Notes: a model not told the origin generated them from the letters alone. A stretch of DNA of 35,373 nt from Thermotogaceae bacterium (GCA_030445775.1 JASUTC010000010.1:1-35373); one strand, 5' to 3'; shown: positions 24,850-35,016, counted from the stretch's first letter. Numbers and translations: made by a program.

Positions 24850-26267
24850 GAATGAATTTTAATCATATTAGTAGTACCGGCTTTACCCCATGGAATCCCT
24901 GCCGTGATTAATATCTTTTCCCTTTTTCTGACCAAACCAATTTCCAATAATTTTGATACGCCTTTGTCTATCATTTCATCTGTGTTTTTTGTTTCAGGTA
25001 TTAACACGGGAGTTACACCTCCTACCAATGAAAGGGTATAATACGTTTCTATGCTCGGTGTGATGCCAATAAGATTTGCGTCAGGTTTAAAACTGGATAC
25101 TATACGAGCTGTATGTCCCGTTACCGTTGAAGTGACAATAATGTTGATTCCCAATTGCCTGCATATTGCCTTACAAGATTTTGCAATGGCCCCTTCATCG
25201 GATGTAATGTGTTCATCCTTCAGATACTCCTCAGTTCGTTTATTGTAAATCAGCTCAAATAGCTCTTCTTCTGTTTTTTGCGCAATTCGATTCATAACTT
25301 TTACAGCCTTTACGGGATATTTCCCGATAGTCGTCTCCCCCGATAGCATAACAGCATCTGTACCATCAATGATGGCATTAGCAATATCGGTTGCCTCGGC
25401 CCTTGTCGGTCTGGGATTTTCAACCATGGATTCCAGCATTTGAGTTGCCGTTATCACCGGCTTACTTTGGGTGTTTGCCATTTTAATAATCAACTTTTGG
25501 GCAACAGGTACTTCTTCTGTTGGGATTTCTACACCCAGATCTCCTCTGGCTACCATAACACCGTTGGCTTTATAGATGATGCTTTTTAAATGCTGCATGG
25601 CCTGTTTTGTTTCTATTTTTGCAATGATAGGGATGTTTGCCTTGTATTTCCTTTGTATATCCCGACAGAGATCCAAATCATCCGGAGTTCTGACGAAAGA
25701 CTGACCAAAGTAATCAACGTGCTCTTTCGCCCCAAGTTTTATGTACTCTTTATCTTTATCTGTCAAAGGTGGAAGACCTATATTAACTCCGGGGACGTTG
25801 ATCCCCTTATTATTCGATATTGTTCCCGAATTTAGAACGCGGGTTTTAATCATGTCTTCTTCTCTTTCTATGACTTTTAATGCAATCAACCCATCATATA
25901 AGAGAATTAAATCACCTTGTCTGACATCTTTTGAAAGATTAGCATAACTGATGGAACACTTGTGATTATCCCCAATGATTTCTTCAGAGTATAAAGTGAA
26001 TTCCTGACCTTGCTCAAGTTCCACTTCAGGTTTATTAAATTTTCCCGTTCTTATTTTGGGCCCTTCAAGATCCAACAAAATTCCCAAAGGAAGTTGTAAT
26101 TCTTCTCTGAGCTTTTTGATTCGGGCTATAACTTTCAGGTGATCCTCAGGGGTTTCATGAGATGTATTCAGTCGAAAAACGTTTACTCCTGCATTAATTA
26201 ATTCCCTGAGCATTGGCTCTTCTCTTGATGCAGGACCGAGTGTAGCTACAATTTTCGTTCTTCGCAT
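24843..26267 (-). CDS. pyk: Pyruvate kinase
   Basis: RRTKIVATLGPASREEPMLRELINAGVNVFRLNTSH, KIETKQAM, MVARGDLGVEIP, ATQMLESM, MLSGETTIGKYPV. Confidence 0.96.
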   Translation of the reverse strand: MRRTKIVATLGPASREEPMLRELINAGVNVFRLNTSHETPEDHLKVIARIKKLREELQLPLGILLDLEGPKIRTGKFNKPEVELEQGQEFTLYSEEIIGDNHKCSISYANLSKDVRQGDLILLYDGLIALKVIEREEDMIKTRVLNSGTISNNKGINVPGVNIGLPPLTDKDKEYIKLGAKEHVDYFGQSFVRTPDDLDLCRDIQRKYKANIPIIAKIETKQAMQHLKSIIYKANGVMVARGDLGVEIPTEEVPVAQKLIIKMANTQSKPVITATQMLESMVENPRPTRAEATDIANAIIDGTDAVMLSGETTIGKYPVKAVKVMNRIAQKTEEELFELIYNKRTEEYLKDEHITSDEGAIAKSCKAICRQLGINIIVTSTVTGHTARIVSSFKPDANLIGITPSIETYYTLSLVGGVTPVLIPETKNTDEMIDKGVSKLLEIGLVRKREKILITAGIPWGKAGTTNMIKIHSC

Positions 26268-26286
26268 TTAATATTCACCACCATCG

Positions 26287-27252
26287 TTAAGATAGAATAT
26301 ATGATAATTTATACAATTCCATATTAATGGGTTTCTTTCTCCCTAAAATCTCTTCATATGGGACCCTTGCCATTGTATTAGCCTGTAATCCAATCATTTT
26401 ACCAAAGTCACCGTCTAATATTGCTTGAACGGCGTGCAATCCCATTCTGGTAGACAGACTGCGATCGAATGCAGAAGGGCTTCCCCCACGTTGCACATGA
26501 CCTAAAATTGTAATCCTTGTTTCATATCCTATCTTGTGTTCTAAATGTCTTGATACGGTGTATGCACTGGCTGCACCTTCGGCAACGATAATGATACTGT
26601 TTATTTTACCCCTTTTTCTTTCTTCCAATAATCGATCTGAAAGTTTATCATAGTCTACGGGAACCTCGGGGATAATGGCAGCTTCTGAACCGGTTATAAT
26701 GGCTGTCATAAGCGCAATGTACCCATTTTCTCTCCCCATGACCTCAACGATAAATGCCCTCTCATGGGAGGAAGCGGTATCTTTTAATTTCTGCACGGCC
26801 TCCATTGTAGTATTCAAACAGGTATCAACACCGATGCACATATCTGTTCCAAATATATCATTGTCGATACTCCCGGGGATTCCAATAGTAGGGATTCCAT
26901 GGTCTGCATCAAGAAAAGCAGCTCCATGTAAGCTTCCGTCTCCACCGATGACAACAAGGGCTTCAATTTCATGTTTTTTTAGGATTTGTGCTGCCTCATC
27001 TCTTACATTCGTCACTTTAAATTCAGGGCATCTCGCTGTTCGAAGAAATGTACCGCCTTTTTCCATAATACCTGACACATCCCTAAATTCAAGCTTGTGG
27101 ATATCTTCATCAAGGAGACCCGCATAACCCCGGAATATTCCATAGACCTCTAAATCGCTTTTAATGCCATATCTTACTATAGCCCTAACGGCTGCATTCA
27201 TTCCCGGAGAATCTCCACCACTTGTTAATACTGCAATTCGCTTTACTGCCAT
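26287..27252 (-). CDS. pfkA: 6-phosphofructokinase (ATP-dependent PfkA type)
   Basis: [72 protein letters not shown]. Confidence 0.96.
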   Translation of the reverse strand: MAVKRIAVLTSGGDSPGMNAAVRAIVRYGIKSDLEVYGIFRGYAGLLDEDIHKLEFRDVSGIMEKGGTFLRTARCPEFKVTNVRDEAAQILKKHEIEALVVIGGDGSLHGAAFLDADHGIPTIGIPGSIDNDIFGTDMCIGVDTCLNTTMEAVQKLKDTASSHERAFIVEVMGRENGYIALMTAIITGSEAAIIPEVPVDYDKLSDRLLEERKRGKINSIIIVAEGAASAYTVSRHLEHKIGYETRITILGHVQRGGSPSAFDRSLSTRMGLHAVQAILDGDFGKMIGLQANTMARVPYEEILGRKKPINMELYKLSYILS

Positions 27253-27253
27253 A

Positions 27254-27739
27254 TTAAGAAACCTCCTGTTTTTGATTTAAAATCCTTCTGGCATCCTTTG
27301 CTGAAACTAACACTATATCTTGAAGTTGTTCAATTCTGTTATTCTTACAAAGAGAGACAATGTCGATTAAGACAATCAATCCTTCATCAGATTCAAAGGT
27401 AACAACGTCTTTTATTCCCAAAGCTCCAATCAGATAGATGACAAAGTCTTCTTGAGTTAATTCCAGTTCTAAGCTGAATTCGTTTATGATCTTTGCTGCC
27501 TTTTGTTTTAGATGTTTGATCTCATCATTTTTCTGTTTTATTCTATCTAAAAATGGTCTTCCCGTATTTTTTAATATTTTATCAAGAGTGTTGTCATCTA
27601 ATGCCAGTTTTTTATTATAACCACTCATGAACTCCCTATTTTCTTCACAATACTCTTTCCAAAAATCCTTCCATTCTGACCGGTCATGTTGCAAGATTCT
27701 AAAAAAATCCTGAGACTTTTCTCTTAATATACTTCGCAA
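27254..27739 (-). CDS. Conserved hypothetical protein
   Basis: 161-aa ORF directly upstream of pfkA, no recognised domain. Confidence 0.6.
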   Translation of the reverse strand: MRSILREKSQDFFRILQHDRSEWKDFWKEYCEENREFMSGYNKKLALDDNTLDKILKNTGRPFLDRIKQKNDEIKHLKQKAAKIINEFSLELELTQEDFVIYLIGALGIKDVVTFESDEGLIVLIDIVSLCKNNRIEQLQDIVLVSAKDARRILNQKQEVS

Positions 27740-27749
27740 TACACACCTC

Positions 27750-28379
27750 TCAACTGTATTTTCGCTTGAATAAGCCTAAGACAAGATCCACTTCGCCTTT
27801 TCCGATTCCCAATTTTTTGGCAATCTCTTCAGCTTCCATTCCCTCAGAAGACATATTCATAATTTTGTGTTCCAGAGAGCTATTCTTTAAATCGGGTGGA
27901 TTAATAAATTCTTCTTCAAAGGTGAAGTGATCCTCTTCTTTTCTTTCATTAGACTTTTCTTCAATAATCTTATCTTTTTCATTTGCTTCACTTTCAATCT
28001 TAATCGATTTATTATCGCTTTTTTCTGGTTCTACCGGTTTTGTTTGATTAGTTTTTAATTGAAGCTCTCCTGTTTTAGTTTCAATTTCACTTAATGTTTT
28101 GGTTGTATCCGACAAAATGGATGATAATCTGAAATACATCTCATTGGCTTCCCTTAAAAGCTTGTTCATTTCTTCAATCTTATTTTCCATGGCAGTGAGT
28201 TTTGTGGCTGAAATATGCTGAAACTTGCTGATTAATTCCAGCACCCTGTCTTCAAATGCAGATAAATCTATCTCCATTTCTGTATTCTTTGTCTTTGTCC
28301 TTTTCAGAAAAATCAAACTGAAAACAACGATGATGACCAACGTTAAGATAGTAACTGTTGTTATTAAAAAATCAGACAT
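27750..28379 (-). CDS. Membrane-anchored coiled-coil protein with C-terminal HTH-like motif (SwrB/DUF6115-like)
   Basis: N-terminal TM helix (FLITTVTILTLVIIVVFSLIFL), charged linker, C-terminal MSSEGMEAEEIAKKLGIGKGEVDLVLGLFKRK. Confidence 0.6.
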   Translation of the reverse strand: MSDFLITTVTILTLVIIVVFSLIFLKRTKTKNTEMEIDLSAFEDRVLELISKFQHISATKLTAMENKIEEMNKLLREANEMYFRLSSILSDTTKTLSEIETKTGELQLKTNQTKPVEPEKSDNKSIKIESEANEKDKIIEEKSNERKEEDHFTFEEEFINPPDLKNSSLEHKIMNMSSEGMEAEEIAKKLGIGKGEVDLVLGLFKRKYS

Positions 28380-28410
28380 CTGGTTTGTATCTGCCCCTTA
28401 TCATATGAGT

Positions 28411-28842
28411 TTATTCAGCTTCTTCTTTCGATAATCTTTGTTCGATTTTTTCAAGCTTCTCTAAGATCTTATTAAAATCTTCTTTCTTCACATACTCATC
28501 TTCACCGGATACATCTTTTTTTGTTTCGTTGAATTTTTTCTGAAGGTCTTCAGGGATATATTTTTCGTAGTATTTCTTTGCTTCTTCTGTACTGATTTTC
28601 CCGCTTTGTTTCAAGTCTTCAAGTAATTCACTCACTCTTTTTTTCATGTACATGGAAAAACCAAGACTGAGGGATAAGGGGCTTAATTGTTCTTTAAGAT
28701 GTTCACCTTCTCTTAAATCCTCAAACATCCTTTTTGCTTCTTCTTGAGTGATTTTTCCTCTTTTAACCAATTCCTCCGTTCTTTTTTTCATTTCGGAGAC
28801 TGCTCCAACACCCATGAAAAATACATCATCAAATAGTGACAT
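28411..28842 (-). CDS. Phasin-like small helical protein with an internal repeat
   Basis: MKKRTEELVKRGKITQEEAKRMFEDL and MKKRVSELLEDLKQSGKISTEEAKKYYEKY repeats. Confidence 0.6.
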   Translation of the reverse strand: MSLFDDVFFMGVGAVSEMKKRTEELVKRGKITQEEAKRMFEDLREGEHLKEQLSPLSLSLGFSMYMKKRVSELLEDLKQSGKISTEEAKKYYEKYIPEDLQKKFNETKKDVSGEDEYVKKEDFNKILEKLEKIEQRLSKEEAE

Positions 28843-28843
28843 T

Positions 28844-30421
28844 TTACTTCCTCCTTCCTTCTGTTAAGAATTCATAAATGACAAAAATGCCTAAAATAAA
28901 AACCCCTGCATAAGCCAAAAACTGATTATCAAAATTTTTAATACTGATCAATAATGCCGCAATAACGATAGATATGGCAAGGCTGTTTAATCCATTCATC
29001 AGACCGTGCAGAATCCGCTCAATTCGTGTTGATTCTATGTCCAATTTGATCTTTCCTGTATCAAAGATCTTTTGAATGTTCTTGATTTTTCGGGGTGACA
29101 TCAAAAAATTCCAAAGAAATTCATCTTCCAATGCATCCATTCTGTCAGAGTAAAGACTTATCCATCTTGTACGTAAATAATCTTCCGTAAAACGGATGGC
29201 GTTGAAAGTAGGGTCGAGTTTTCGTGCAATTCCCTCTATCATCAGGATAACCTTCCCCATCAGCAGCAATTGTCCGGGTACATGGATCTTGTAGGATCTA
29301 ATTAATTTGAATGTTTCCATAATCAAATCCGACATGCTGAACTCCGTTAATGGTTTACCGTAGTATTTGGAAAACATGATCTTCACATCTTCTGAAAAAC
29401 TATCCGAATTATCCATCGAAAAATGCTCTGTAATGATAAGGGTTAAAAATTCCGCGTCTCTTCTCGTTAATGCCAGAACCATTTCCAATAAGAATCTTCT
29501 GGTATATTTATCTACTACACTGACCTGGCCAAAATCGATATAGTACAATCGGTTGTTCTTGGTTGCGATCAAATTTCCAGGATGAGGATCATTGTGTAGA
29601 AAACCGATCATAAAAACCTGTTGGAACATGCAATCGGCTCCCGCTTGGACTAATAGGGATTTATCTATTTTGATCGGTATACTATCGTCATCCATGTCCA
29701 ATAGATCGGAAAAACGAATTCCAGGTATATAATCCATCACCAGCACACTTTCAGAGCATAATCGAAAATAAGGCTTTGGAGCAAATATGACATCATTCAT
29801 GCGGAAAGAATGATTGAACCGTTTCAGAGCTTCAGCTTCGGAAAATAAATTCATTTCTCTGTTGATAGCCAATCCAAATTCGTTCACAAGATTTTCAAGA
29901 TCGAAATCTTTAAAGACCGGAAATCTTTTCACAAAGTTTGCCATATTTCTTAAAACTTCAATGTCTGTTTGAACGATTTTTTGTATACCTGGACGCCTGA
30001 TCTTTATCACCACTTCAGTTCCGTCAAATAACAAGGCACGATGAACTTGTGCGATTGATGCAGCGGCTAATGGCTTTTCCTGAATATAAAGAAAATGATT
30101 TTCCCATTCGGGAATAGATTCTTTCAGTTGCATCATAAAATCAGTATATTTTATTGGAGGTACGTCATCCTGTAATCTTCTCAATTCGTTGATGATATCA
30201 ACAGGCAGTATATCGTACCGGGTAGACAGCATTTGTCCGAGTTTAATGAATGTTGTCCCAAGTTCTTCCAAAGCATGTCTTATACGGATACCCCTATCAA
30301 CTGGATGTTTTTTCAAACTGATTTTTCTGAAAAGGTAACCCAATCCGTATTTGGAAAAGACCTCTATTATTTGAAAAAAACGGTTACGGTTACTTTTTCT
30401 GGAAATATTTTCATTTTCCAT
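28844..30421 (-). CDS. UbiB/AarF/ABC1-family atypical kinase with C-terminal TM helices
   Basis: LGTTFIKLGQMLSTRYDILP (KxGQ), PLAAASIAQVHRA, FLHNDPHPGN, YYIDFGQV; C-terminal hydrophobic hairpin. Confidence 0.92.
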   Translation of the reverse strand: MENENISRKSNRNRFFQIIEVFSKYGLGYLFRKISLKKHPVDRGIRIRHALEELGTTFIKLGQMLSTRYDILPVDIINELRRLQDDVPPIKYTDFMMQLKESIPEWENHFLYIQEKPLAAASIAQVHRALLFDGTEVVIKIRRPGIQKIVQTDIEVLRNMANFVKRFPVFKDFDLENLVNEFGLAINREMNLFSEAEALKRFNHSFRMNDVIFAPKPYFRLCSESVLVMDYIPGIRFSDLLDMDDDSIPIKIDKSLLVQAGADCMFQQVFMIGFLHNDPHPGNLIATKNNRLYYIDFGQVSVVDKYTRRFLLEMVLALTRRDAEFLTLIITEHFSMDNSDSFSEDVKIMFSKYYGKPLTEFSMSDLIMETFKLIRSYKIHVPGQLLLMGKVILMIEGIARKLDPTFNAIRFTEDYLRTRWISLYSDRMDALEDEFLWNFLMSPRKIKNIQKIFDTGKIKLDIESTRIERILHGLMNGLNSLAISIVIAALLISIKNFDNQFLAYAGVFILGIFVIYEFLTEGRRK

Positions 30422-30441
30422 ATTGCCTCCTTGTATGAATA

Positions 30442-30450
30442 ATTATAGCA
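30442..30450 (-). promoter_or_regulatory. Putative extended -10 element (TGCTATAAT) upstream of the UbiB-like gene
   Basis: Minus strand ATATGCTATAATTATTCATACAAGGAGG upstream of ATG 30421. Confidence 0.5.
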
Positions 30451-30687
30451 TATATTCTTTTATCAGCATGTGCACTTATGTCAAACAAAATAAAATACTC
30501 GTTAAAAGGATAATATTGATATATATAGCAAAGTTTGCTTCTGTTGAGAGTTTATGTCGTCTGATATTTATGATCTTGTTTTGTATAATAATTAATAAAA
30601 TATGTAGTATATTAAAGAAATATAGAATATTGATGCTCTTATTATGGGAGATAATAGATAATCGATATTATTTGGTAATAACCGGAC

Positions 30688-30729
30688 TTTAACAAAAGGA
30701 ATTTTTTTGCTATAATGGAAGCGTTTCCA
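30688..30729 (+). promoter_or_regulatory. LacI-gene promoter (TTTAAC-N17-TATAAT, extended TG) overlapped by a LacI-type operator TGGAAGCGTTTCCA
   Basis: TATAAT at 30711-30716; near-palindrome TGGAAGCGTTTCCA at 30716-30729 with central CG. Confidence 0.65.
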
Positions 30730-30755
30730 AGTCAATAATCAAGTGCGGTGTAAAG

Positions 30756-31748
30756 ATGAAAAACAAAACAGTTACTATACGCGATGTTGCGAGGGAAGCA
30801 GGTGTTGGTGTTGGAACTGTTTCCAGAGTTTTGAATTCAGGTTCCGTTAAAGAAGACACGCGTAAAAAGATACAGGAGACTATCAAAAAACTCGGTTATA
30901 AACCAAATATGTTTGCCAGGACCCTTGCTGGAGGTAAATCAAAACGTATATTGGCCTTAATGCCTGAGGTAAAATCGGAATTTCATTGGCGCTTGTTGGA
31001 AAGCTTCGATCATGAAATAGATAAAGAAGATTATCAAAGCATTATCTACCCATTAATCTCGAAAAAGCGCTACGATGCATTAATTAACAACCCTTCTTTT
31101 GCCCAAGAAGTAGAAGGTGTTGTGATAATGACCATCACACCGAATATTTTTGATGACGGCATTCGTGTAAAAGTTCCTGTAGTTCTTATTGAAGAATTTC
31201 GTGAAAACTACAGTTGTGTTTATTTGAATAACCTTAAAGGCGGAAGGATTGCGGCTAATCACCTTTTAGAAAGAGATATCACAAAGTTTTATGCCATCTA
31301 TTCTTCTGCAGCGAATCCCTATATAAAAAACGAGCACATGAAAGAGCGAATAACTGGGTTTAAGAATACATTAAAAAGCAAAGGGATAGTTTTCACAGAA
31401 GATCAAATTATCTATGCAGACTACAGTCTCGGACCCAGTAATGAGATGATAAAGCTGATGTTGACTGAAACAAAACGGCCGGGAATATTTGCCATGACTG
31501 ATAACTTTGCCCTTCTCGTTATGCAGGTTGCTTCCACGATAGGCTTAATTCCTGGGAAAGATTTTTTTCTGGTTGGTTACGATAATCAAACTTGGACTGA
31601 AAAGGCTGGTTTGACTACGATTGAACAACCGATAGAGGAATTTGGTAAGGTTGGGGCACAACTTTTGATGGAAAGAATCAAGAATCCCGATGCACCTTTA
31701 CGACAAATAGAATTCCCGCCTTTGCTAATAAAGAGAAATACTACATAA
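30756..31748 (+). CDS. LacI-family transcriptional regulator
   Basis: VTIRDVAREAGVGVGTVSRVLNSGSVKEDTRKKIQETIKKLGYKPNMFARTL HTH and hinge; periplasmic-binding-like effector domain. Confidence 0.95.
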   Translation: MKNKTVTIRDVAREAGVGVGTVSRVLNSGSVKEDTRKKIQETIKKLGYKPNMFARTLAGGKSKRILALMPEVKSEFHWRLLESFDHEIDKEDYQSIIYPLISKKRYDALINNPSFAQEVEGVVIMTITPNIFDDGIRVKVPVVLIEEFRENYSCVYLNNLKGGRIAANHLLERDITKFYAIYSSAANPYIKNEHMKERITGFKNTLKSKGIVFTEDQIIYADYSLGPSNEMIKLMLTETKRPGIFAMTDNFALLVMQVASTIGLIPGKDFFLVGYDNQTWTEKAGLTTIEQPIEEFGKVGAQLLMERIKNPDAPLRQIEFPPLLIKRNTT

Positions 31749-31762
31749 AAGGAGGTTAGTTT

Positions 31763-32833
31763 ATGGGAAAGACTCCAACGGGAAATATCCTGAAACAGGA
31801 ACAATCATTGGCGTATAAGCTCCTTCTACCAACGTTAATTGTTTTAGCGCTTGTGGCCATTTATCCACTCGGTCAAGTGATTGTTACCAGTTTTACCAAC
31901 AGGGTATTTGCCAGCGACCAAGAGACAAAGTTCGTTGGATTTGACAACTACGCACAGCTTCTCGGTGTGACGTTTAAAGAACTGGAACCAAAAAAAGACA
32001 AGGAAACCGGCGAAATTATAAGAAATGAAGAAACCGGAGAGATCGAGTACGAAAGAGCCATTATGGTATTGCCCAGAACGCCAAACCGTTACAAGGAATT
32101 GTTTCAGTTTAACTGGTTTGGAAAAAGAATTGTAGTGGGTGCACGTGACCCTGAATTCTTAGGGGCTGTTGGTAATACGTTGGTGTTTACGTTCTTTTCA
32201 GTCTTGTTGGAAACGATTATCGGTTTATTTCTCGCATTAGTTGTCAACAGTAATTTCAAGGCAAAAGGCCTGATGCGAACCACGATGTTGATACCTTGGG
32301 CAGTTATCACCGTTGTATCGGCAAGAATTTGGCAATGGATGTTACAACCCGGAACAGCTGGATTCTTTAACATGATTATGTATAGACTTGGTTTATCTGA
32401 TGGACAAGCATCATTTTTAACCAATTCCGCCTTGCAGATGCCTACCATGGTCATGGTTGATGTTTGGAAAACTGCTCCTTATATGGCTTTGCTTCTTTTA
32501 GCAGGGTTGCAGATGATCCCTAAAGAATTATATGAAGCTTCTGAGGTGGATGGCGCTGGGAAGATCAGACAATTTTTTCAAATAACTTTGCCTCTTTTAA
32601 GGCCTTCACTGGCCGTAGCGCTGATTTTTAGAACACTTGATGCACTGAGGGTATTTGATGTGTTCCAGGTGCTGATGTCCAGTAAGATGTATTCAATGGC
32701 CTCCTATAATTATTTCCAATTGATTCAGAATAGAGCAATGGGGTTATCATCTGCAGTTGGAATGATTATCTTTGTCATCATCATGATATTCTCTATCATC
32801 TATATCCGAGCATTTGGAGTTGATCAAACATGA
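31763..32833 (+). CDS. Sugar ABC transporter permease (MalF-like)
   Basis: LYEASEVDGAGKIRQFFQITLPLLRPSL EAA loop; six TM helices plus charged loop insert. Confidence 0.92.
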   Translation: MGKTPTGNILKQEQSLAYKLLLPTLIVLALVAIYPLGQVIVTSFTNRVFASDQETKFVGFDNYAQLLGVTFKELEPKKDKETGEIIRNEETGEIEYERAIMVLPRTPNRYKELFQFNWFGKRIVVGARDPEFLGAVGNTLVFTFFSVLLETIIGLFLALVVNSNFKAKGLMRTTMLIPWAVITVVSARIWQWMLQPGTAGFFNMIMYRLGLSDGQASFLTNSALQMPTMVMVDVWKTAPYMALLLLAGLQMIPKELYEASEVDGAGKIRQFFQITLPLLRPSLAVALIFRTLDALRVFDVFQVLMSSKMYSMASYNYFQLIQNRAMGLSSAVGMIIFVIIMIFSIIYIRAFGVDQT

Positions 32834-33693
32834 GAAGACAAACTAAAAAGAAGATCAACAAGGTTTTATTCTGGGTTGTTGTCGTCTTCGTTTTTATCTA
32901 TCTCGTTTTCCCGTTTTATTGGGCACTTAATTCGTCTTTCAAAACGGAAAATCAGTTAATGATGACACCGGCGACGTTTGTACCAAGAGATGCAGAGGGG
33001 AATTTTGCCCCCACATTTGAAAACTACAAATCGGTTTTAACCAATCCCACATTCATGAGGGCCATACTGAACAGTACCATTGTAGGTGGTGTTACAACTC
33101 TTATTGCATTGGTTATTGGATCTTTTTCGGCATTCGCATTGGGTAAACTACGATTTAAAGGGAAAAAATTGTTCCTTTATTTGGTCTTATCAATGACCAT
33201 GTTCCCTCAAGTAACGGTATTAGCCGGTTTATATGCGGTAATTAATACTTTGGGAATATCAGCGATGCTCAGTATGATTTTATCTTATATGATCTTTACA
33301 CTACCGTTTACGACCTGGGTTTTGACAACATTCTTCAAAGAACTACCGGTTGAAATCATGCAGTCAGCACAGGTGGATGGTGCCACAGCTTTTCAGACGT
33401 TTTATTATATATTAATGCCGCTAACGGCACCTGCAATGGTAACAACGGGGCTTCTAGCTTTTATCGCAGCTTGGAATGAGTACTTATTTGCTTTAACCTT
33501 TACAAGTATTGAAACACAGGCTAGGACGATACCGGTCGCCATTTCATTGTTCACGGGAAAAATTGCCAGACAGGAGCCATTTGGCGAAATCATGGCCGGT
33601 GCGATATTAGTAACAATACCAATTGTCATACTGGTGTTAGTCTTCCAGAGAAGGATTGTAGCAGGATTAACTGCAGGCGCAGTTAAAGGATAA
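32830..33693 (+). CDS. Sugar ABC transporter permease (MalG-like)
   Basis: EIMQSAQVDGATAFQTFYYILMPLTAPAMVTTGL EAA loop; AAWNEYLFALTFT. Confidence 0.93.
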   Translation: MRRQTKKKINKVLFWVVVVFVFIYLVFPFYWALNSSFKTENQLMMTPATFVPRDAEGNFAPTFENYKSVLTNPTFMRAILNSTIVGGVTTLIALVIGSFSAFALGKLRFKGKKLFLYLVLSMTMFPQVTVLAGLYAVINTLGISAMLSMILSYMIFTLPFTTWVLTTFFKELPVEIMQSAQVDGATAFQTFYYILMPLTAPAMVTTGLLAFIAAWNEYLFALTFTSIETQARTIPVAISLFTGKIARQEPFGEIMAGAILVTIPIVILVLVFQRRIVAGLTAGAVKG

Positions 33694-33733
33694 AAAGAAC
33701 GGGTAGAACCCGAAAATTCAAGGAGGTTGAATT

Positions 33734-35002
33734 ATGAAAAAAGTATTGTTGACAGTTTTATTAGTTGCATTGTTGTCAGTGGCACTGTTTGCAGAAAAGA
33801 CAATCACAGTTGCTGCTGGTGCAGTAGGAATCGAATTGGAGCTTGCCAGACAGGCAGCTGCAGAATTTGAAGCGTTGTTCCCGGGAGTAAAGGTTAACGT
33901 TTTGGATACCCCGGACATGGTTCAGGACAGACTTGGACTCTATCTCCAATTCTTTGAAGCGCAGAGTGATAGAGTAGACGTTTATCAGGTGGATGTTATA
34001 TGGCCAGGAGATTTGGCACAACACTTTGTCGATCTTTACGAGTATGGCGCAAACGATTATGTACCCAATCACTTTCCGGCAATTGTTGAAAACAACACCG
34101 TAGATGGAAGATTAGTTGCTATTCCATGGTTTACAGATGCCGGTGTTCTTTATTACAGACAAGACTTGCTTGAAAAGTATGGTTTTGACGGTCCTCCGGA
34201 AACATGGGACGAACTTGAAGAAATGGCGCATGTTGTCATGGCTGGCGAAAAGAAGAACAATCCTGATTTCTGGGGTTTTGTTTTCCAGGGAAATGCTTAT
34301 GAAGGTCTTACTTGTGATGCCTTGGAATGGATTGCTTCCAACAATGGTGGAACCATTGTGAACAGAGACCAGGAAATTACCATTGCTAATCAAAATGCAG
34401 CTGAGATATTAGAACAAGTTGCTGGCTGGATTGGCGACATTTGTCCTGAAGGTGTTCTTGCCATGGATGAAGAAGGTGCAAGAAAAGTATGGCAGGCCGG
34501 AAATGCATTGTTCATGAGAAATTGGCCTTATGCTTATGCCCTTGGTAATGCAGATGACAGTGCCATCAAAGGTAAATTTGATGTAGCTGTTCTTCCTCAT
34601 GGAAAAGGAGAAAGTGCTGCAACACTGGGTGGTTGGCAGCTTGCTGTAAGTAAATACAGTAAAGATCCTGCACTGGCAGCACAAGTTGCATTCTTCATGG
34701 CAAATTATGACCATCAGAAGGCAAGAGCCATGGAATCTTATAACCCAACGATCAAGACGCTTTATCAGGATCCTGAAGTACTCGAAGCGGTACCTTTCTT
34801 TGGTTCACTTTACGATGTATTTACAAATGCTGTTGCAAGACCATCAACAGCTTCTGCTCCAAATTACAACGAAGTTTCAACACTCTTCTTCAAAGCTGTT
34901 CATCAAATCATCAGTGGGCAATCAAATGATGCATTGGCAACACTTGAAGAATTGGCATTGGATATTGCCGCTGTAACAGGTTTTGAACCAGTTTTTGAAT
35001 AA
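33734..35002 (+). CDS. Sugar ABC transporter substrate-binding protein (maltose/trehalose-type)
   Basis: Signal peptide; RVDVYQVDVIWPGDLAQHFVDLYEYG, AIPWFTDAGVLYYRQDLLEKYGFDGPPETWDEL, LGGWQLAVSKYSKDP. Confidence 0.92.
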   Translation: MKKVLLTVLLVALLSVALFAEKTITVAAGAVGIELELARQAAAEFEALFPGVKVNVLDTPDMVQDRLGLYLQFFEAQSDRVDVYQVDVIWPGDLAQHFVDLYEYGANDYVPNHFPAIVENNTVDGRLVAIPWFTDAGVLYYRQDLLEKYGFDGPPETWDELEEMAHVVMAGEKKNNPDFWGFVFQGNAYEGLTCDALEWIASNNGGTIVNRDQEITIANQNAAEILEQVAGWIGDICPEGVLAMDEEGARKVWQAGNALFMRNWPYAYALGNADDSAIKGKFDVAVLPHGKGESAATLGGWQLAVSKYSKDPALAAQVAFFMANYDHQKARAMESYNPTIKTLYQDPEVLEAVPFFGSLYDVFTNAVARPSTASAPNYNEVSTLFFKAVHQIISGQSNDALATLEELALDIAAVTGFEPVFE

Positions 35003-35016
35003 GATTAAGTTTAATG

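Noticed and set aside
26675-27127. 150-aa plus-strand ORF antisense to pfkA
   Set aside because: Overlaps an unambiguous PfkA; shadow ORF.
30423-30692. 89-aa plus-strand ORF upstream of the LacI gene
   Set aside because: AT-rich hydrophobic translation over a promoter region, no RBS or family resemblance; treated as non-coding.
34409-34976. Short ORFs on both strands within the second binding-protein gene
   Set aside because: Alternate-frame readings of a clear solute-binding protein.
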